Below are positions 9,012 to 16,914 of a stretch of 64,000 bases of DNA, in pieces. How positions within the stretch are numbered: position 1 is the stretch's first letter; each line of letters opens with the position of its first letter. This DNA is from an uncultured Eubacteriales bacterium (GTDB taxonomy: Bacteria; Bacillota; Clostridia; Christensenellales; Aristaeellaceae). A program made the position numbers and the translations under genes. The notes beneath the pieces are model-generated. The model saw only the letters and a list, made by a program, of their open reading frames with translations, ran no database searches and had not been told where the DNA came from. Location of the stretch: the NCBI GenBank assembly GCA_902793325.1, contig CADBCY010000006.1:1-64000 (forward strand). Direction: 5' to 3'.

Positions 9012-9262
9012 ATTATACCATGATTGTCGCCGTACTGCCCTTTGGGAAGTCCGGCGACCCGGCCAACCGCGCTTCGCGCCGGTTGCCTAATCATTATACC
9101 ATGATTGTCGCCGTACTGCCCTTTGGGAAGTCCAGCGACCCGGCCAACCGCGCTTCGCGCCGGTTGCCTAATCATTATACCATGATTGTCGCCATACTGC
9201 CCTTTGGGAAGTCCGGCGACCCGGCCAACCGCGCTTCGCGCCGGTTGCCTAATCATTATACC
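9012..9262. repeat. 81-bp tandem repeat, three full units plus an 8-bp partial
   Basis: Units start at 9012, 9093 and 9174, and a fourth starts at 9255 but ends after ATTATACC. The three units differ at single positions only. Each holds an imperfect palindrome (AACCGCGC-TTC-GCGCCGGTT) and, on the minus strand, GGTATAAT. The period is a multiple of three, so a repetitive 27-residue reading frame exists, but it has no ribosome binding site and I treat it as non-coding. Confidence 0.92.
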
Positions 9263-9280
9263 ATACGTCGTTGCACAAGG

Positions 9281-9330
9281 AAAGGGGCTGTCCCTCGCGA
9301 TCTGTCTGAGTCGTGAGGGACAGCCCCTTT
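9281..9330. terminator. Terminator downstream of the zinc-ribbon gene
   Basis: A perfect 16-bp stem (9281-9296 with 9315-9330) around an 18-nt loop has AAA/TTT at its base on both strands. It lies ~50 bp past the stop of the minus-strand zinc-ribbon gene. Confidence 0.7.
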
Positions 9331-9379
9331 GCCGGTGGGTCGAATCCGCGCCGGTGGGCGGGGATCCTGCTCTGATCTA

Positions 9380-9682
9380 TTACCAGCGGTTGCCGCCTTC
9401 GGAACGGATGATGTCCAGGCAGGCGCGGCAGTAGACGGGCTTGCTGCCGTTGGGCTGGAAGGGAACCTGAGTGGGCTGGCCGCAGCGGGCGCAGACGACG
9501 TCGTACATGGGCCGATCGCTACGGTTGAAGCCGCCGTTCGCGGCGCGACGCTTGTCGCGGCAGGCCTTGCAGCGGCCGGGCTCGTTCTGGAAGCCCTTGT
9601 CGGCGTAGAACTGCTGCTCAGACGCGGTGAAAACGAATTCCTGACCACACTCACGGCATACCAAAGTCTTGTCTTCGAACAT
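9380..9682 (-). CDS. Small zinc-ribbon protein (zf-trcl/CxxC type)
   Basis: A 100-aa protein with four CxxC pairs: CRECGQEF (about residues 9-12), CKACRDKR (~38-41), CARCGQPT (~62-65) and CRACLDII (~84-87), consistent with two structural zinc sites. The first half (LVCRECGQEFVFTASEQQFY) matches the probable zinc-ribbon family seen widely in Firmicutes; function unknown, perhaps nucleic-acid or ribosome associated. The ATG at 9682 has GGAGGG eight nt upstream; in-frame starts further upstream fall in the leader. It is a single-gene unit with its own promoter and a ~120-nt leader. Confidence 0.85.
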   Translation of the reverse strand: MFEDKTLVCRECGQEFVFTASEQQFYADKGFQNEPGRCKACRDKRRAANGGFNRSDRPMYDVVCARCGQPTQVPFQPNGSKPVYCRACLDIIRSEGGNRW

Positions 9683-9805
9683 GGAAAAAACCCTCCTAGA
9701 ATTGTGTGCCCTAGCGATGTATAGGTCTTTGTTGCCGAGTCCTGTCATCGGTAGGGTTCCACCGGAGGGCATACGGTTTGAAAGCCTCTAATCGGGGCTA
9801 AGGGT

Positions 9806-9834
9806 ATTATAGCACAATCAAGCGGTTTTGTACA
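9806..9834 (-). promoter_or_regulatory. Promoter of the zinc-ribbon gene, long leader
   Basis: On the minus strand an extended -10 TGCTATAAT (TATAAT at 9806-9811) lies 17 nt from a weak -35 TGTACA (9829-9834). The implied leader is about 115-120 nt (9683-9800) and contains several short complementary stretches but no riboswitch class that I recognise. Confidence 0.65.
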
Positions 9835-9870
9835 GCCTTTTCCCGACGAAATCGCCACAAAATTTGATCT

Positions 9871-11151
9871 TCATTTCGGCGAATCGTCGACGGGTTGAGC
9901 CGCCGCGACCTCGGGCTTCGGCGCTTCCCGCACGGTTTCCGCGGGAACCTCCGGCTTCGCGGGCTCGGGCCGCGCGGTCGGTTCCGCCGCCGGATCGTCC
10001 TTCACGGCCTCGGCCGGGCGCTCGTCCCGGTTCCGGCCGTGCCTGCGCTCGCCGCGGCCCTCGGCCTCGCCGCCCTGGCCGGCTTCCTCGCCGCGGCCCC
10101 TGCCGCGCCGCCGCCGGTGCTCCTTCGCGCCCGCGGGGGCGGTTCCGCCGCTCTCCTTCAGCTTCTCCAGGAACTGCTCGGTGCTCAGGTTCTTGGGCGC
10201 CTTCTGGTGGGGATACTGCCTGCGCCGCGCGCTCTCGGTGTTCTCCTCCGCATCCTCCTGCGGCGCGGGCTCCTGCGCGGGGCGGGGCCTGCGCGGGCGC
10301 TTGTCGCGGGGGATCTCCCGCGCCGCCGCGCTCTCGCCGGGGCCGGGCCGGCGCACGTCGTCGATGGCGTACTCGCGCACGTCGAAGCTGTCGTCGTCCA
10401 CCTTCACGCGAACGCGCACGCGCTCCTTGATGGCGTTGATTTCGGTGATGATGCCCACGCCGTCAGGGGTGACGATGTCCTTCCCCACCCTGGGCAGGCG
10501 CTTGAGCACGGCGTCGTAGTTGTCCTGCTCGTACTTGAGGCAGCACATCAGCCGCCCGCACTGGCCGGAAATCTTCGCCGGGTTCAGGGAGAGGCCCTGC
10601 TCCTTGGCCATCTTGATGGACACGGGCTGGAAGTCCCCCAGGAACGCGCCGCAGCAGATGGGCCGCCCGCAGGCGCCCAGGCCGCCGAGCATCTTCGCCT
10701 CGTCGCGCACGCCGATCTGCCGGAGCTCGATGCGCATGCGGAACACGCCCGCGAGGTCCTTCACCAGGTCGCGGAAGTCCACGCGCCCGTTGGCGGTGAA
10801 GTAGAAGATGACCTTGCTGTTGTCGAAGGTGTACTCCACACTGACCAGCTTCATGTCCAGCTTGTGCCGGGCGATCTTCTCCTGGCAGATGGAAAAGGCC
10901 TCCTTCTCGCGGCGGTCGTTTTCCTCGGCGCGCCTGAGATCGGCCTCGTTGGCGATGCGCACCACCTTCTTCAGCGGCGACACCACCTGAGCGTCGCTGA
11001 CGGTGCGCGCGCCGGTGACCACCTCGCCGAACTCCTCCCCGCGCGCGGTCTCCACGATCACGCAGTCGCCCGGATGGGGCCACATGCCGTCAGGATCGAA
11101 ATAATACACCTTGCCCGCCTTCTTGAAGCGGACGCCGATAACGGTTGCCAT
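9871..11151 (-). CDS. ricT: PSP1 domain protein RicT (YaaT)
   Basis: Homologue of Bacillus RicT, part of the Fe-S RicAFT complex that modulates RNase Y processing and sporulation/competence phosphorelays. The 426-aa protein has the PSP1 core over residues ~1-265, including cysteine clusters GACGRPICCGAF and SGQCGRLMCCLKYEQ that correspond to the Fe-S ligands. The last ~150 residues are a low-complexity Arg/Glu/Pro/Ala-rich tail ending in an acidic Pro-Glu segment, much longer than in Bacillus. Start at 11151, with GGAGGAA about 9 nt upstream. It is downstream of holB and darA on the same strand, the conserved Firmicute neighbourhood. Confidence 0.92.
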   Translation of the reverse strand: MATVIGVRFKKAGKVYYFDPDGMWPHPGDCVIVETARGEEFGEVVTGARTVSDAQVVSPLKKVVRIANEADLRRAEENDRREKEAFSICQEKIARHKLDMKLVSVEYTFDNSKVIFYFTANGRVDFRDLVKDLAGVFRMRIELRQIGVRDEAKMLGGLGACGRPICCGAFLGDFQPVSIKMAKEQGLSLNPAKISGQCGRLMCCLKYEQDNYDAVLKRLPRVGKDIVTPDGVGIITEINAIKERVRVRVKVDDDSFDVREYAIDDVRRPGPGESAAAREIPRDKRPRRPRPAQEPAPQEDAEENTESARRRQYPHQKAPKNLSTEQFLEKLKESGGTAPAGAKEHRRRRGRGRGEEAGQGGEAEGRGERRHGRNRDERPAEAVKDDPAAEPTARPEPAKPEVPAETVREAPKPEVAAAQPVDDSPK

Positions 11152-11282
11152 GGGATCATCTTCCTCCATATGGTAAAGGATCATTGGGATCGGGCCGCCA
11201 GCGGTCGGCTGAACGGCGTTCTTTCACGGTATCGTCCCGCGCCTCCGGCGCCTGAGCCGGCGGCTGACGGCGGAGCGCGCAT

Positions 11283-12233
11283 TCACGCCCTGCCCCCGGC
11301 GATGCGGAAGTACATGTTTTCCAGCACGTTGTTCCAGGCCACGTTGGCGGCGCGCTGGCGGCGCGCGGTGAACACGGCCTTCAGCAGCGCCTCGCCGTCC
11401 ACGCGGCTTCGGCGCAGGCGGTCCAGCGCGTCCGACTGGTAGGGCGTTCCCCCGCACTGCACGGCCATCAGATCCCGCGCCCAGGCCTCCATGATCTCCA
11501 GGATCGGCCCGTCGCCGTTTTTGTCCGCCTCCAGCGGCGCGGCGGCCGTGGCCACGCTGGCCGGGTCGCTCAACGCCTCCAGCGAGGCGAGCACCTCCTC
11601 CCGGAGCCGGGCGTAGTCCTCGTCGCCGTCCAGCGCCAGCGCGCGGCCCACGGAGCCCTGCGCCATGCCCGCCAGCCGCCGCGCCTTCGCCGGCTCGACG
11701 CCCCGCCGTTCCAGCACGCCCGCGCACTCCTCCACGCTCAGGTCGCGGAAGCGCACCGCCTGGCAGCGGGATTCGATGGTGCTCAGCAGCGCGCCGGGCG
11801 CGTCGGTGACCAGGAAGAACATGGCGTCGCCCACGGGATTCTCCAGCGTCTTGAGGAGCGCGTTCTGCGCGGCGGCCGTCATGGTTTCGGCCTGTTCGAT
11901 GATGACCACGCGCCGCCCGCCCTCGTAGGTCTTCATGGACAGCTTGTCCACCAGCGCGCGGATCTCTCCCACGCCGATGGATTTCTTCTCGGGCCGCAAC
12001 AGTTCCACGTCCGGATGGGTGCCCGCCAGGAAGCGCTTGCAGGCGGGACAGACGCCGCAGGGCTTGTCCGCGCCCCGGCACAGCAGCGTCTGCGCGAACA
12101 GCCGCGCCGCGGTGCGCTTGCCGGAACCCTTCGGCCCGCTCAAAAGCAGGGCATGAACAATGCGCCCGGCTTGAACCGAACGCATCAACTGTTCCAGCTT
12201 ATCGCCGTAGCCGGCGAATTCGGATAGCTTCAA
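11283..12233 (-). CDS. holB: DNA polymerase III subunit delta'
   Basis: Clamp-loader subunit of the replicative polymerase. The 316-aa AAA+ protein has a Walker A-like GPKGSGKRT near residue 33, a four-cysteine zinc module (CRGADKPCGVCPAC), a Walker B region VVIIEQAETM and the sensor stretch ENPVGDAMFFLVTDAP. The start is TTG at 12233, chosen because AGAGG lies 6 nt before it and the protein then begins MKLSEFAGYGDKLEQL, as in other HolB proteins; the first ATG is 16 codons inside. It sits between darA (32 bp upstream) and ricT, the usual Firmicute order. Confidence 0.93.
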   Translation of the reverse strand: MKLSEFAGYGDKLEQLMRSVQAGRIVHALLLSGPKGSGKRTAARLFAQTLLCRGADKPCGVCPACKRFLAGTHPDVELLRPEKKSIGVGEIRALVDKLSMKTYEGGRRVVIIEQAETMTAAAQNALLKTLENPVGDAMFFLVTDAPGALLSTIESRCQAVRFRDLSVEECAGVLERRGVEPAKARRLAGMAQGSVGRALALDGDEDYARLREEVLASLEALSDPASVATAAAPLEADKNGDGPILEIMEAWARDLMAVQCGGTPYQSDALDRLRRSRVDGEALLKAVFTARRQRAANVAWNNVLENMYFRIAGGRA

Positions 12234-12265
12234 TGCGGACCTCTGACCCTGGGGAACGCGGATCT

Positions 12266-12595
12266 TCAGATCTTCACGAACTGCTCCACGTCCAGCACGA
12301 ATATGGTCGCCCCGCCCACGGTGACTTCCACGGGATAGGGCACGTATACGCCGGTGGTGCCGGTGATGGGCGACGGCGCCGTGGTGACCTGCTTGCGGCT
12401 CTTGCACACCTTCTCGATGACAGCCTTGGCGCTGTCCAGTTGCTCGTCCTCCACACCCACCAGCAGGGTGGTGTTGCCCGCGCGAAGAAAACCGCCGGTG
12501 GTGGCCAGCTTGGTCACGCCGTAGCCCTCGCTCATCAGGTGACTGATCAGGCGGGAAGCGTCTTCATCCTGCACGATGGCGACGATCAGCTTCAC
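12266..12595 (-). CDS. darA: Cyclic-di-AMP receptor DarA (PII-like, YaaQ)
   Basis: A 109-aa PII-fold signal protein that binds c-di-AMP. The product starts MKLIVAIVQDEDA and includes the diagnostic T-loop/ligand segments YGVTKLATTGGFLRAGNTT and TGTTGVYVPYPVEVTVGGAT. Length equals that of characterised DarA. The start is GTG at 12595 with GGGAGGG 6-7 nt upstream; an upstream ATG would add 11 unsupported residues. It heads the operon darA-holB-ricT. In Bacillus a thymidylate kinase gene commonly lies upstream; it is absent here, where guaA is divergent. Confidence 0.95.
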   Translation of the reverse strand: MKLIVAIVQDEDASRLISHLMSEGYGVTKLATTGGFLRAGNTTLLVGVEDEQLDSAKAVIEKVCKSRKQVTTAPSPITGTTGVYVPYPVEVTVGGATIFVLDVEQFVKI

Positions 12596-12859
12596 GGGAA
12601 TCCCTCCCCTGTAAACAATTCTGCGCATATATTATACATGATCGGGGGCGAATATGCAACAGTTTTCTCCGCATTTGCGCGATTGCTTTTGCGCGGAAGG
12701 CCGATCCGCGCGCCTCCCCCGCGCCGCTCGGCCGCCGCGGGCCGGCCGCGAATAACAGCTTAAACCACCACAAATAACCCCCGTTTAATGACGCGACCCG
12801 CCCTTCGATGTTACAATAAGGGCGTAAAAACCGGCATACGACGGATGAGGAGGCAGACT

Positions 12860-14167
12860 ATGCAGCAGGATATGATCGTCATACTGGACCTCGGCAGCGA
12901 GCAGAACACCCTCATCGCCCGCGACATTCGCGCGCTGGGCGTATACACGGAAATCCAGCCCCACGACCTCACCGCAGAGCAGCTCTCGGCGCTCCCGAAC
13001 GTGCGGGGCATCGTCCTCAACGGCGGCGTGAACCGCGTGGTGGACGGCGTGGCCATCGACGCCTCCGACGCCGTGTACAACAGCGGCATCCCGCTGCTGG
13101 CCGTGGATCACGCGGCGAAGAAGGCCGACCGCACCCTCCCCGCCTGGCCCCGGGACGAGGCCGCCCGCAGGGACGCGCTGCGCGAATTCGTATTCGACGT
13201 CTGCAAGGCCCAGGCCAACTGGAATATGGACAACTTCATCGCCGACCAGATCGAGCTGATCCGCCGCCAGGTGGGCGACAAGAAGGTGCTGCTGGCGCTG
13301 TCCGGCGGCGTGGATTCCTCCGTCGTGGCGGCGCTGCTGATCCGCGCCATCGGCGACCAGCTCACCTGCGTGCACGTCAACCACGGCCTGCTCAGGAAGG
13401 GCGAGCCGGAGCAGGTGGTGGAGGTGTTCCGCAACCAGCTCGGCGCGAACCTGATCTACGTGGACGCCGTGGACCGCTTCCTGGACAAGCTGGCCGGCGT
13501 GGCCGATCCCGAGCAGAAGCGCAAGATCATCGGCGCGGAATTCATCCGCGTGTTTGAGGAAGAGGCCCGCAAGCTGAACGGCATCGAGTTCCTGGGCCAG
13601 GGCACCATCTACCCCGACATCGTGGAATCCGGCACCAAGACCGCCAAGATGGTCAAGTCCCACCACAACGTGGGCGGCCTGCCCGAGGACCTGCAATTCG
13701 AGCTGGTCGAGCCGCTCAAGATGCTGTTCAAGGACGAGGTGCGCGCCTGCGGCGTGGCGCTGGGCCTGCCGGACAGCATGGTGTACCGCCAGCCCTTCCC
13801 CGGCCCCGGCCTGGGCGTGCGCTGCCTGGGCGCCATCACCCGCGACCGGCTGGAGGCCGTGCGCGAGGCCGACGCCATCCTCCGCGAGGAGTTCGACAGG
13901 GCCGGCCTGCGCGGCAAGGTATGGCAGTACTTCACCATCGTGCCGGACTTTAAGTCCACCGGCGTGCGCAACAACGCGCGCAGCTTCGAGTGGCCCGTCA
14001 TACTGCGCGCCGTCAACACCGTCGACGCCATGACCGCCACCATCGAGCAGCTCGACTGGCCCGTGCTGCTGCGGATCACCGACCGCATCCTGAACGAAGT
14101 CAAGGGCGTGAACCGCGTGCTCTACGACCTCACCCCCAAGCCCGTCGGAACGATCGAGTGGGAATAG
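12860..14167 (+). CDS. guaA: GMP synthase with eroded glutaminase domain
   Basis: ATP-dependent amination of XMP to GMP. The 435-aa protein keeps the whole synthetase: P-loop LLALSGGVDSSV (148-154), GQGTIYPD, the lid SGTKTAKMVKSHHN, and the dimerisation domain ending in the family tail KPVGTIEWE. Normal GuaA is ~510-525 aa. The N-terminal class I glutaminase is shortened: where other enzymes read GVCYGMQ this one reads LLAVDHAAK, and the stretch carrying the catalytic Cys, His and Glu is gone, with sequence rejoining at LREFVFDVCKAQANW. It therefore should not hydrolyse glutamine and would need free ammonia or a partner subunit. ATG at 12860 follows GAGGAGG. Confidence 0.9.
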   Translation: MQQDMIVILDLGSEQNTLIARDIRALGVYTEIQPHDLTAEQLSALPNVRGIVLNGGVNRVVDGVAIDASDAVYNSGIPLLAVDHAAKKADRTLPAWPRDEAARRDALREFVFDVCKAQANWNMDNFIADQIELIRRQVGDKKVLLALSGGVDSSVVAALLIRAIGDQLTCVHVNHGLLRKGEPEQVVEVFRNQLGANLIYVDAVDRFLDKLAGVADPEQKRKIIGAEFIRVFEEEARKLNGIEFLGQGTIYPDIVESGTKTAKMVKSHHNVGGLPEDLQFELVEPLKMLFKDEVRACGVALGLPDSMVYRQPFPGPGLGVRCLGAITRDRLEAVREADAILREEFDRAGLRGKVWQYFTIVPDFKSTGVRNNARSFEWPVILRAVNTVDAMTATIEQLDWPVLLRITDRILNEVKGVNRVLYDLTPKPVGTIEWE

Positions 14168-14179
14168 CAGTCAGAACGG

Positions 14180-14218
14180 CCGGAGGCCCTGAAAACACGG
14201 GGTTTTCAAGGCCTCCGG
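14180..14218 (+). terminator. guaA terminator hairpin
   Basis: A two-part stem (14180-14188 with 14210-14218, inner 14190-14196 with 14202-14208) begins 13 nt after the guaA stop. It is strong but lacks a following T-run. Confidence 0.55.
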
Positions 14219-14226
14219 GATTGCCG

Positions 14227-14245
14227 TGACAACGTTTTGACAACA
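14227..14245. repeat. Paired TGACAAC motifs (possible integrase arm site)
   Basis: TGACAAC-GTTT-TGACAACA: two direct heptamers spaced 11 bp apart, located at the junction between the core chromosome and the island. The same spacing and sequence recur at 33595-33613. Tn916-type integrases bind short direct repeats near element ends, which motivates the call. Confidence 0.4.
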
Positions 14246-14330
14246 TTTTTCGAGATTCGCATTACTCACTGAATGATCGATAGATTATTCCGATTGTCGG
14301 AGTGGCTCACAGATCATTCGGACAAATCCA

Positions 14331-14369
14331 GAGCTAACTGATTTTTGTTGAAGTCAGTTAGCTCTTTTT
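14331..14369 (+). terminator. Intrinsic terminator at island edge
   Basis: An 11-bp perfect stem (14331-14341 with 14354-14364) is followed by TTTTT on the plus strand. It lies just past the stop of the minus-strand regulator and would block transcription entering the island from guaA. Confidence 0.7.
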
Positions 14370-14381
14370 CGAGTTATTCAT

Positions 14382-14903
14382 CTACAGTTTATCTTTGAAC
14401 GCTTCGACGAGCGCGTCGCTCAGAGCCTGCGAAGGCACCTTGACGTAGTTCTGCGTTTCGTCGTGGGCGGGGTAGCTGTACCGCCAGGTATCGTAATCGT
14501 CCCGGCTCATGTCGCCGTTGCGGTACTTCGCGGAGACATCCGCCCACGCCGTCACCATATCCGCGATCCGCGCCGCGTCCTTGCCCTTTCGGGGGTCGAA
14601 GCGGAAGGCGACGGTTCCTTCCTTGTTCTCAATCGTCAGACCGTACAGGTCTTCCAGCGCGAACAGCGTGTGCATCAGTCCGAGATAGCTGTCGATGTCC
14701 GGCACGCGCAGCGCCAGCGGCGAAACGTCCAGCGCGTCGGCCAGAGATTTTGTCAAGTCGGCTTTCGGCGTGCGCGTGCCGGATTCGTATTGCGCCATGC
14801 GAATGTCAGCGGTCTTTTCGGGGAAGCCAACCAGTGTCCCCAGGTACTTCTGCGTCATCCCCCGTAGGTTTCGGATGAAGCGGATCCTCTCGCCAATCGC
14901 CAT
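14382..14903 (-). CDS. XRE-family transcriptional regulator
   Basis: A 173-aa protein with an N-terminal XRE-type helix-turn-helix (residues ~4-65, IRFIRNLRGMTQKYLGTLVG to SLADALDVSPLAL) and a ~100-residue C-terminal domain without recognised motifs. This type of regulator sits beside excisionase/integrase genes in Tn916-like elements, and the divergent arrangement with the excisionase-like gene fits a lysogeny-style switch. ATG at 14903 has GAGG 9 nt upstream. Its promoter and the divergent plus-strand promoter lie ~45 bp apart. Confidence 0.85.
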   Translation of the reverse strand: MAIGERIRFIRNLRGMTQKYLGTLVGFPEKTADIRMAQYESGTRTPKADLTKSLADALDVSPLALRVPDIDSYLGLMHTLFALEDLYGLTIENKEGTVAFRFDPRKGKDAARIADMVTAWADVSAKYRNGDMSRDDYDTWRYSYPAHDETQNYVKVPSQALSDALVEAFKDKL

Positions 14904-14936
14904 TGTCAATGACCTCGCTTTCGTACTACTGAGATT

Positions 14937-14965
14937 ATGATAGCAGATTGGCTAATATGTGTCAA
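14937..14965 (-). promoter_or_regulatory. Promoter of the XRE regulator
   Basis: On the minus strand TTGACA (14960-14965) and TATCAT (14937-14942) are separated by 17 nt. Confidence 0.75.
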
Positions 14966-15009
14966 TAGAAACAAAAGCAAATATATTTAAGAATTAACAT
15001 TATGATCGC

Positions 15010-15069
15010 TTGACAAAAGCGGATATGTTTAGTAAAATTGGATCGACAACTAAGCGAAATAGCTTAGTT
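15010..15069 (+). promoter_or_regulatory. Promoter and operator-like inverted repeat of the excision module
   Basis: TTGACA (15010-15015), 17 nt, TAAAAT (15033-15038). Just downstream is the exact inverted repeat AACTAAGC-GAAATA-GCTTAGTT (15048-15069), placed at the expected transcription start and suited to be a repressor site, perhaps for the divergent XRE protein. Confidence 0.7.
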
Positions 15070-15113
15070 GAGAATAGAGAATCAGAATGAAAAGGATATA
15101 CGGGAGGAACCAA

Positions 15114-15326
15114 ATGCAAAGAACTGCTTTTATGACTGTGGTAGAGGTCGCGCAGACTCTGGGAATCTCCAAGTCCCACGCCTACAAGATCGTCCACCGG
15201 CTCAATCAGGAGCTGAAGGACAAGGGATTCATCACCATCGCCGGGAGAATCAACCGACGGTACTTCAACGAAAAGGTCTGCTACGGCGGATCGGACGACA
15301 AGTACGAACAGAAGGAGGTGAACTGA
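15114..15326 (+). CDS. Excisionase-like helix-turn-helix protein
   Basis: A 70-aa DNA-binding protein. Residues ~7-55 (TVVEVAQTLGISKSHAYKIV, then HRLNQELKDKGF) read as an AlpA/MerR-type winged helix as found in small excisionases that direct Tn916-type integrases toward excision. ATG at 15114 follows GGGAGGAACC. Its stop abuts the integrase start, so the two are coupled. With the integrase broken, it can no longer serve an autonomous excision reaction unless a second recombinase is used. Confidence 0.75.
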   Translation: MQRTAFMTVVEVAQTLGISKSHAYKIVHRLNQELKDKGFITIAGRINRRYFNEKVCYGGSDDKYEQKEVN

Positions 15327-16371
15327 ATGTCAGTTTATAAGGAAGCCAAGACGAACACCTGGAAGGTCTACTACCGCTACACCGACTGGCAGGGCGAGCG
15401 CAAGCAGACCACCAAGCGTGGCTTTGCCACCAAGCGAGAGGCGTTGGCCTGGGAGCGCGAGCAGATGCACAAGACGCAAAGCGACATAGACATGACTTTC
15501 AAAAGCTTTGTCGAGGTCTACACTACCGACGTGAAGAGCCGCATCAAGGAGAACACCTGGCACACCAAGGAGCACATCATCCGCACGAAGCTGCTGCCGT
15601 ACTTCGGCAAGCGCAAGATTGCGGAGATTCAACCGAAGGACATCCTGGCCTGGCAGAACGAGATGCTGAACAGCAAGGACAAGAACGGGCAGCCGTATTC
15701 GCCGGTGTATCTCAAGACCGTACATACCCAGCTCAGCACGATCTTCAACCACGCCTGCAAATTCTACGGCCTGCGCGAGAACCCGGCGATGAAGGTGGGC
15801 AACATGGGCAAGACCAAGAGCCGCGAGATGCTGATCTGGACGCGGGAGGAGTACGAGAAGTTCTCCTTCGCGGTGATGGACAAGCCGCTGTCCTTTTACG
15901 CCTTCGAGATGCTGTACTGGTGCGGCATCCGCGAGGGCGAGCTGTTGGCGCTGACGCCGGCGGATTTCAACTTCGACAGGAAGGTGGTTTCCATTACGAA
16001 ATCCTATCAGCGGATTGACGGGCAGGACGTCATTACCGATCCCAAGACGCCCAAGAGCGTGCGGGACATCATCATGCCGGACTTCCTGGCGGAGGAGATG
16101 AAGGACTTTATCAGCCAGATGTACGGCATCGGGGACAATGACCGGCTGTTCCCTGTGACCAAGAGCTATCTCCAGCACGAGATGACCCGCGGCGCGGACG
16201 CGGCGGGGCCACATCAGCCTGCTGATCGACATGGGATATTCTCCAGTAGCGATTGCTGACAGGGTGGGGCACGAGAGCATCCACATCACGCTGAACTACG
16301 CGCACATGTTCCCGACGACGCAGACGGACATGGCGAGCAAGCTCAACAGTTTCAGAGGGGAGGCGATGTAA
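15327..16371 (+). pseudogene. Tn916-type tyrosine integrase, internal deletion and frameshift
   Basis: Tyrosine recombinase in two frames. The first frame (15327 to ~16204) has the AP2-like arm-binding N-terminus (YRYTDWQGERKQTTKRGF), the core-binding domain and the first catalytic arginine (MLYWCGIREGEL), reaching MTRGADAAG. It then shifts by one and resumes at HISLLIDMGYSPVAIADRVGHE, continuing through the Tyr motif LNYAHMFPTTQ to a TAA at 16369-16371. Relative to intact family members, about a dozen residues that should include the HDLRHS (HxLR) catalytic motif are missing at the join near 16205. The enzyme should be dead. The same reading frame would otherwise give ~360 aa. Confidence 0.9.
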
Positions 16372-16430
16372 ATGTCGGCCAGGAACAGAGACGATCACAA
16401 TCGCTGGCGCAGCATCACGGTGGGTTTCCG
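16372..16430 (+). pseudogene. First 20 codons of a MobC-like mobilization gene
   Basis: ATG at 16372 directly follows the integrase TAA. The first 20 codons read MSARNRDDHNRWRSITVGFR, which matches the opening of small mobilization/MobC-like proteins that commonly follow integrases in Firmicute elements. Continuity is lost at about 16430, where the sequence becomes the complement of a histidine kinase gene. This marks a recombination or deletion junction. Confidence 0.55.
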
Positions 16431-16914
16431 GGTAGCGTTCAATGCGTCCCAGGTCGGAGAGCAGACTGCGAGCCTCGGCGGTATCCTGATCCTGAAGACG
16501 CAATCGCATGGCAGCGATGGGCGTCTTGATTTGGTGAGCCCATAGGGTGTAGTAGTCCGTCATTGCCGTGAAATCTGCCTCGGCTCGTCTCTGATCTTCG
16601 TGCCGGGCGTCACACAACAGTTGGACGATTTCCCGCCAGTCTGCTGCTTCCACATCTCCGGGCTCAGGCAGCTGCTCAGGAAGACAGGACTCTAATTGTT
16701 TAAAAGCCTCCAGCGCTTTATGTCGTTTGACCATCCACAGGAAATCGACTACCCCGCAACCCGTTCCCAGCAGCAGGCACAGGCCTGCCGGGTAAAGCAC
16801 CGTCTGTAAAGGAAGCCGGTATAGTGCAAAGACAATGACAAAGATCAGAATAAAAGCAAACATCAGAGCTACGATAATCGCCCTGCTCCGAAAATACTGA
16901 TATAGCAGCTTCAT
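16431..16914 (-). pseudogene. BceS-like sensor histidine kinase, 3'-truncated
   Basis: The N-terminal ~160 residues of a peptide-antibiotic-type sensor kinase: two transmembrane segments (about residues 12-33 and 38-60) with almost no extracellular loop, then the phospho-acceptor region YYTLWAHQIKTPIAAMRLRL (His near residue 127). The reading frame is lost right after LGRIERY, where the MobC-like remnant is joined, so the rest of the dimerisation helix and the ATPase domain are missing. The ATG at 16914 overlaps the response regulator stop as ATGA. Kinases of this family sense cationic antimicrobial peptides through a BceAB transporter; no transporter is present here. Confidence 0.85.

Noticed and set aside
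8963-9316. Coding gene made of 27-residue repeats
   Set aside because: Open only because 81 is a multiple of three; no ribosome binding site, and the repeat contains palindromes and promoter-like boxes.
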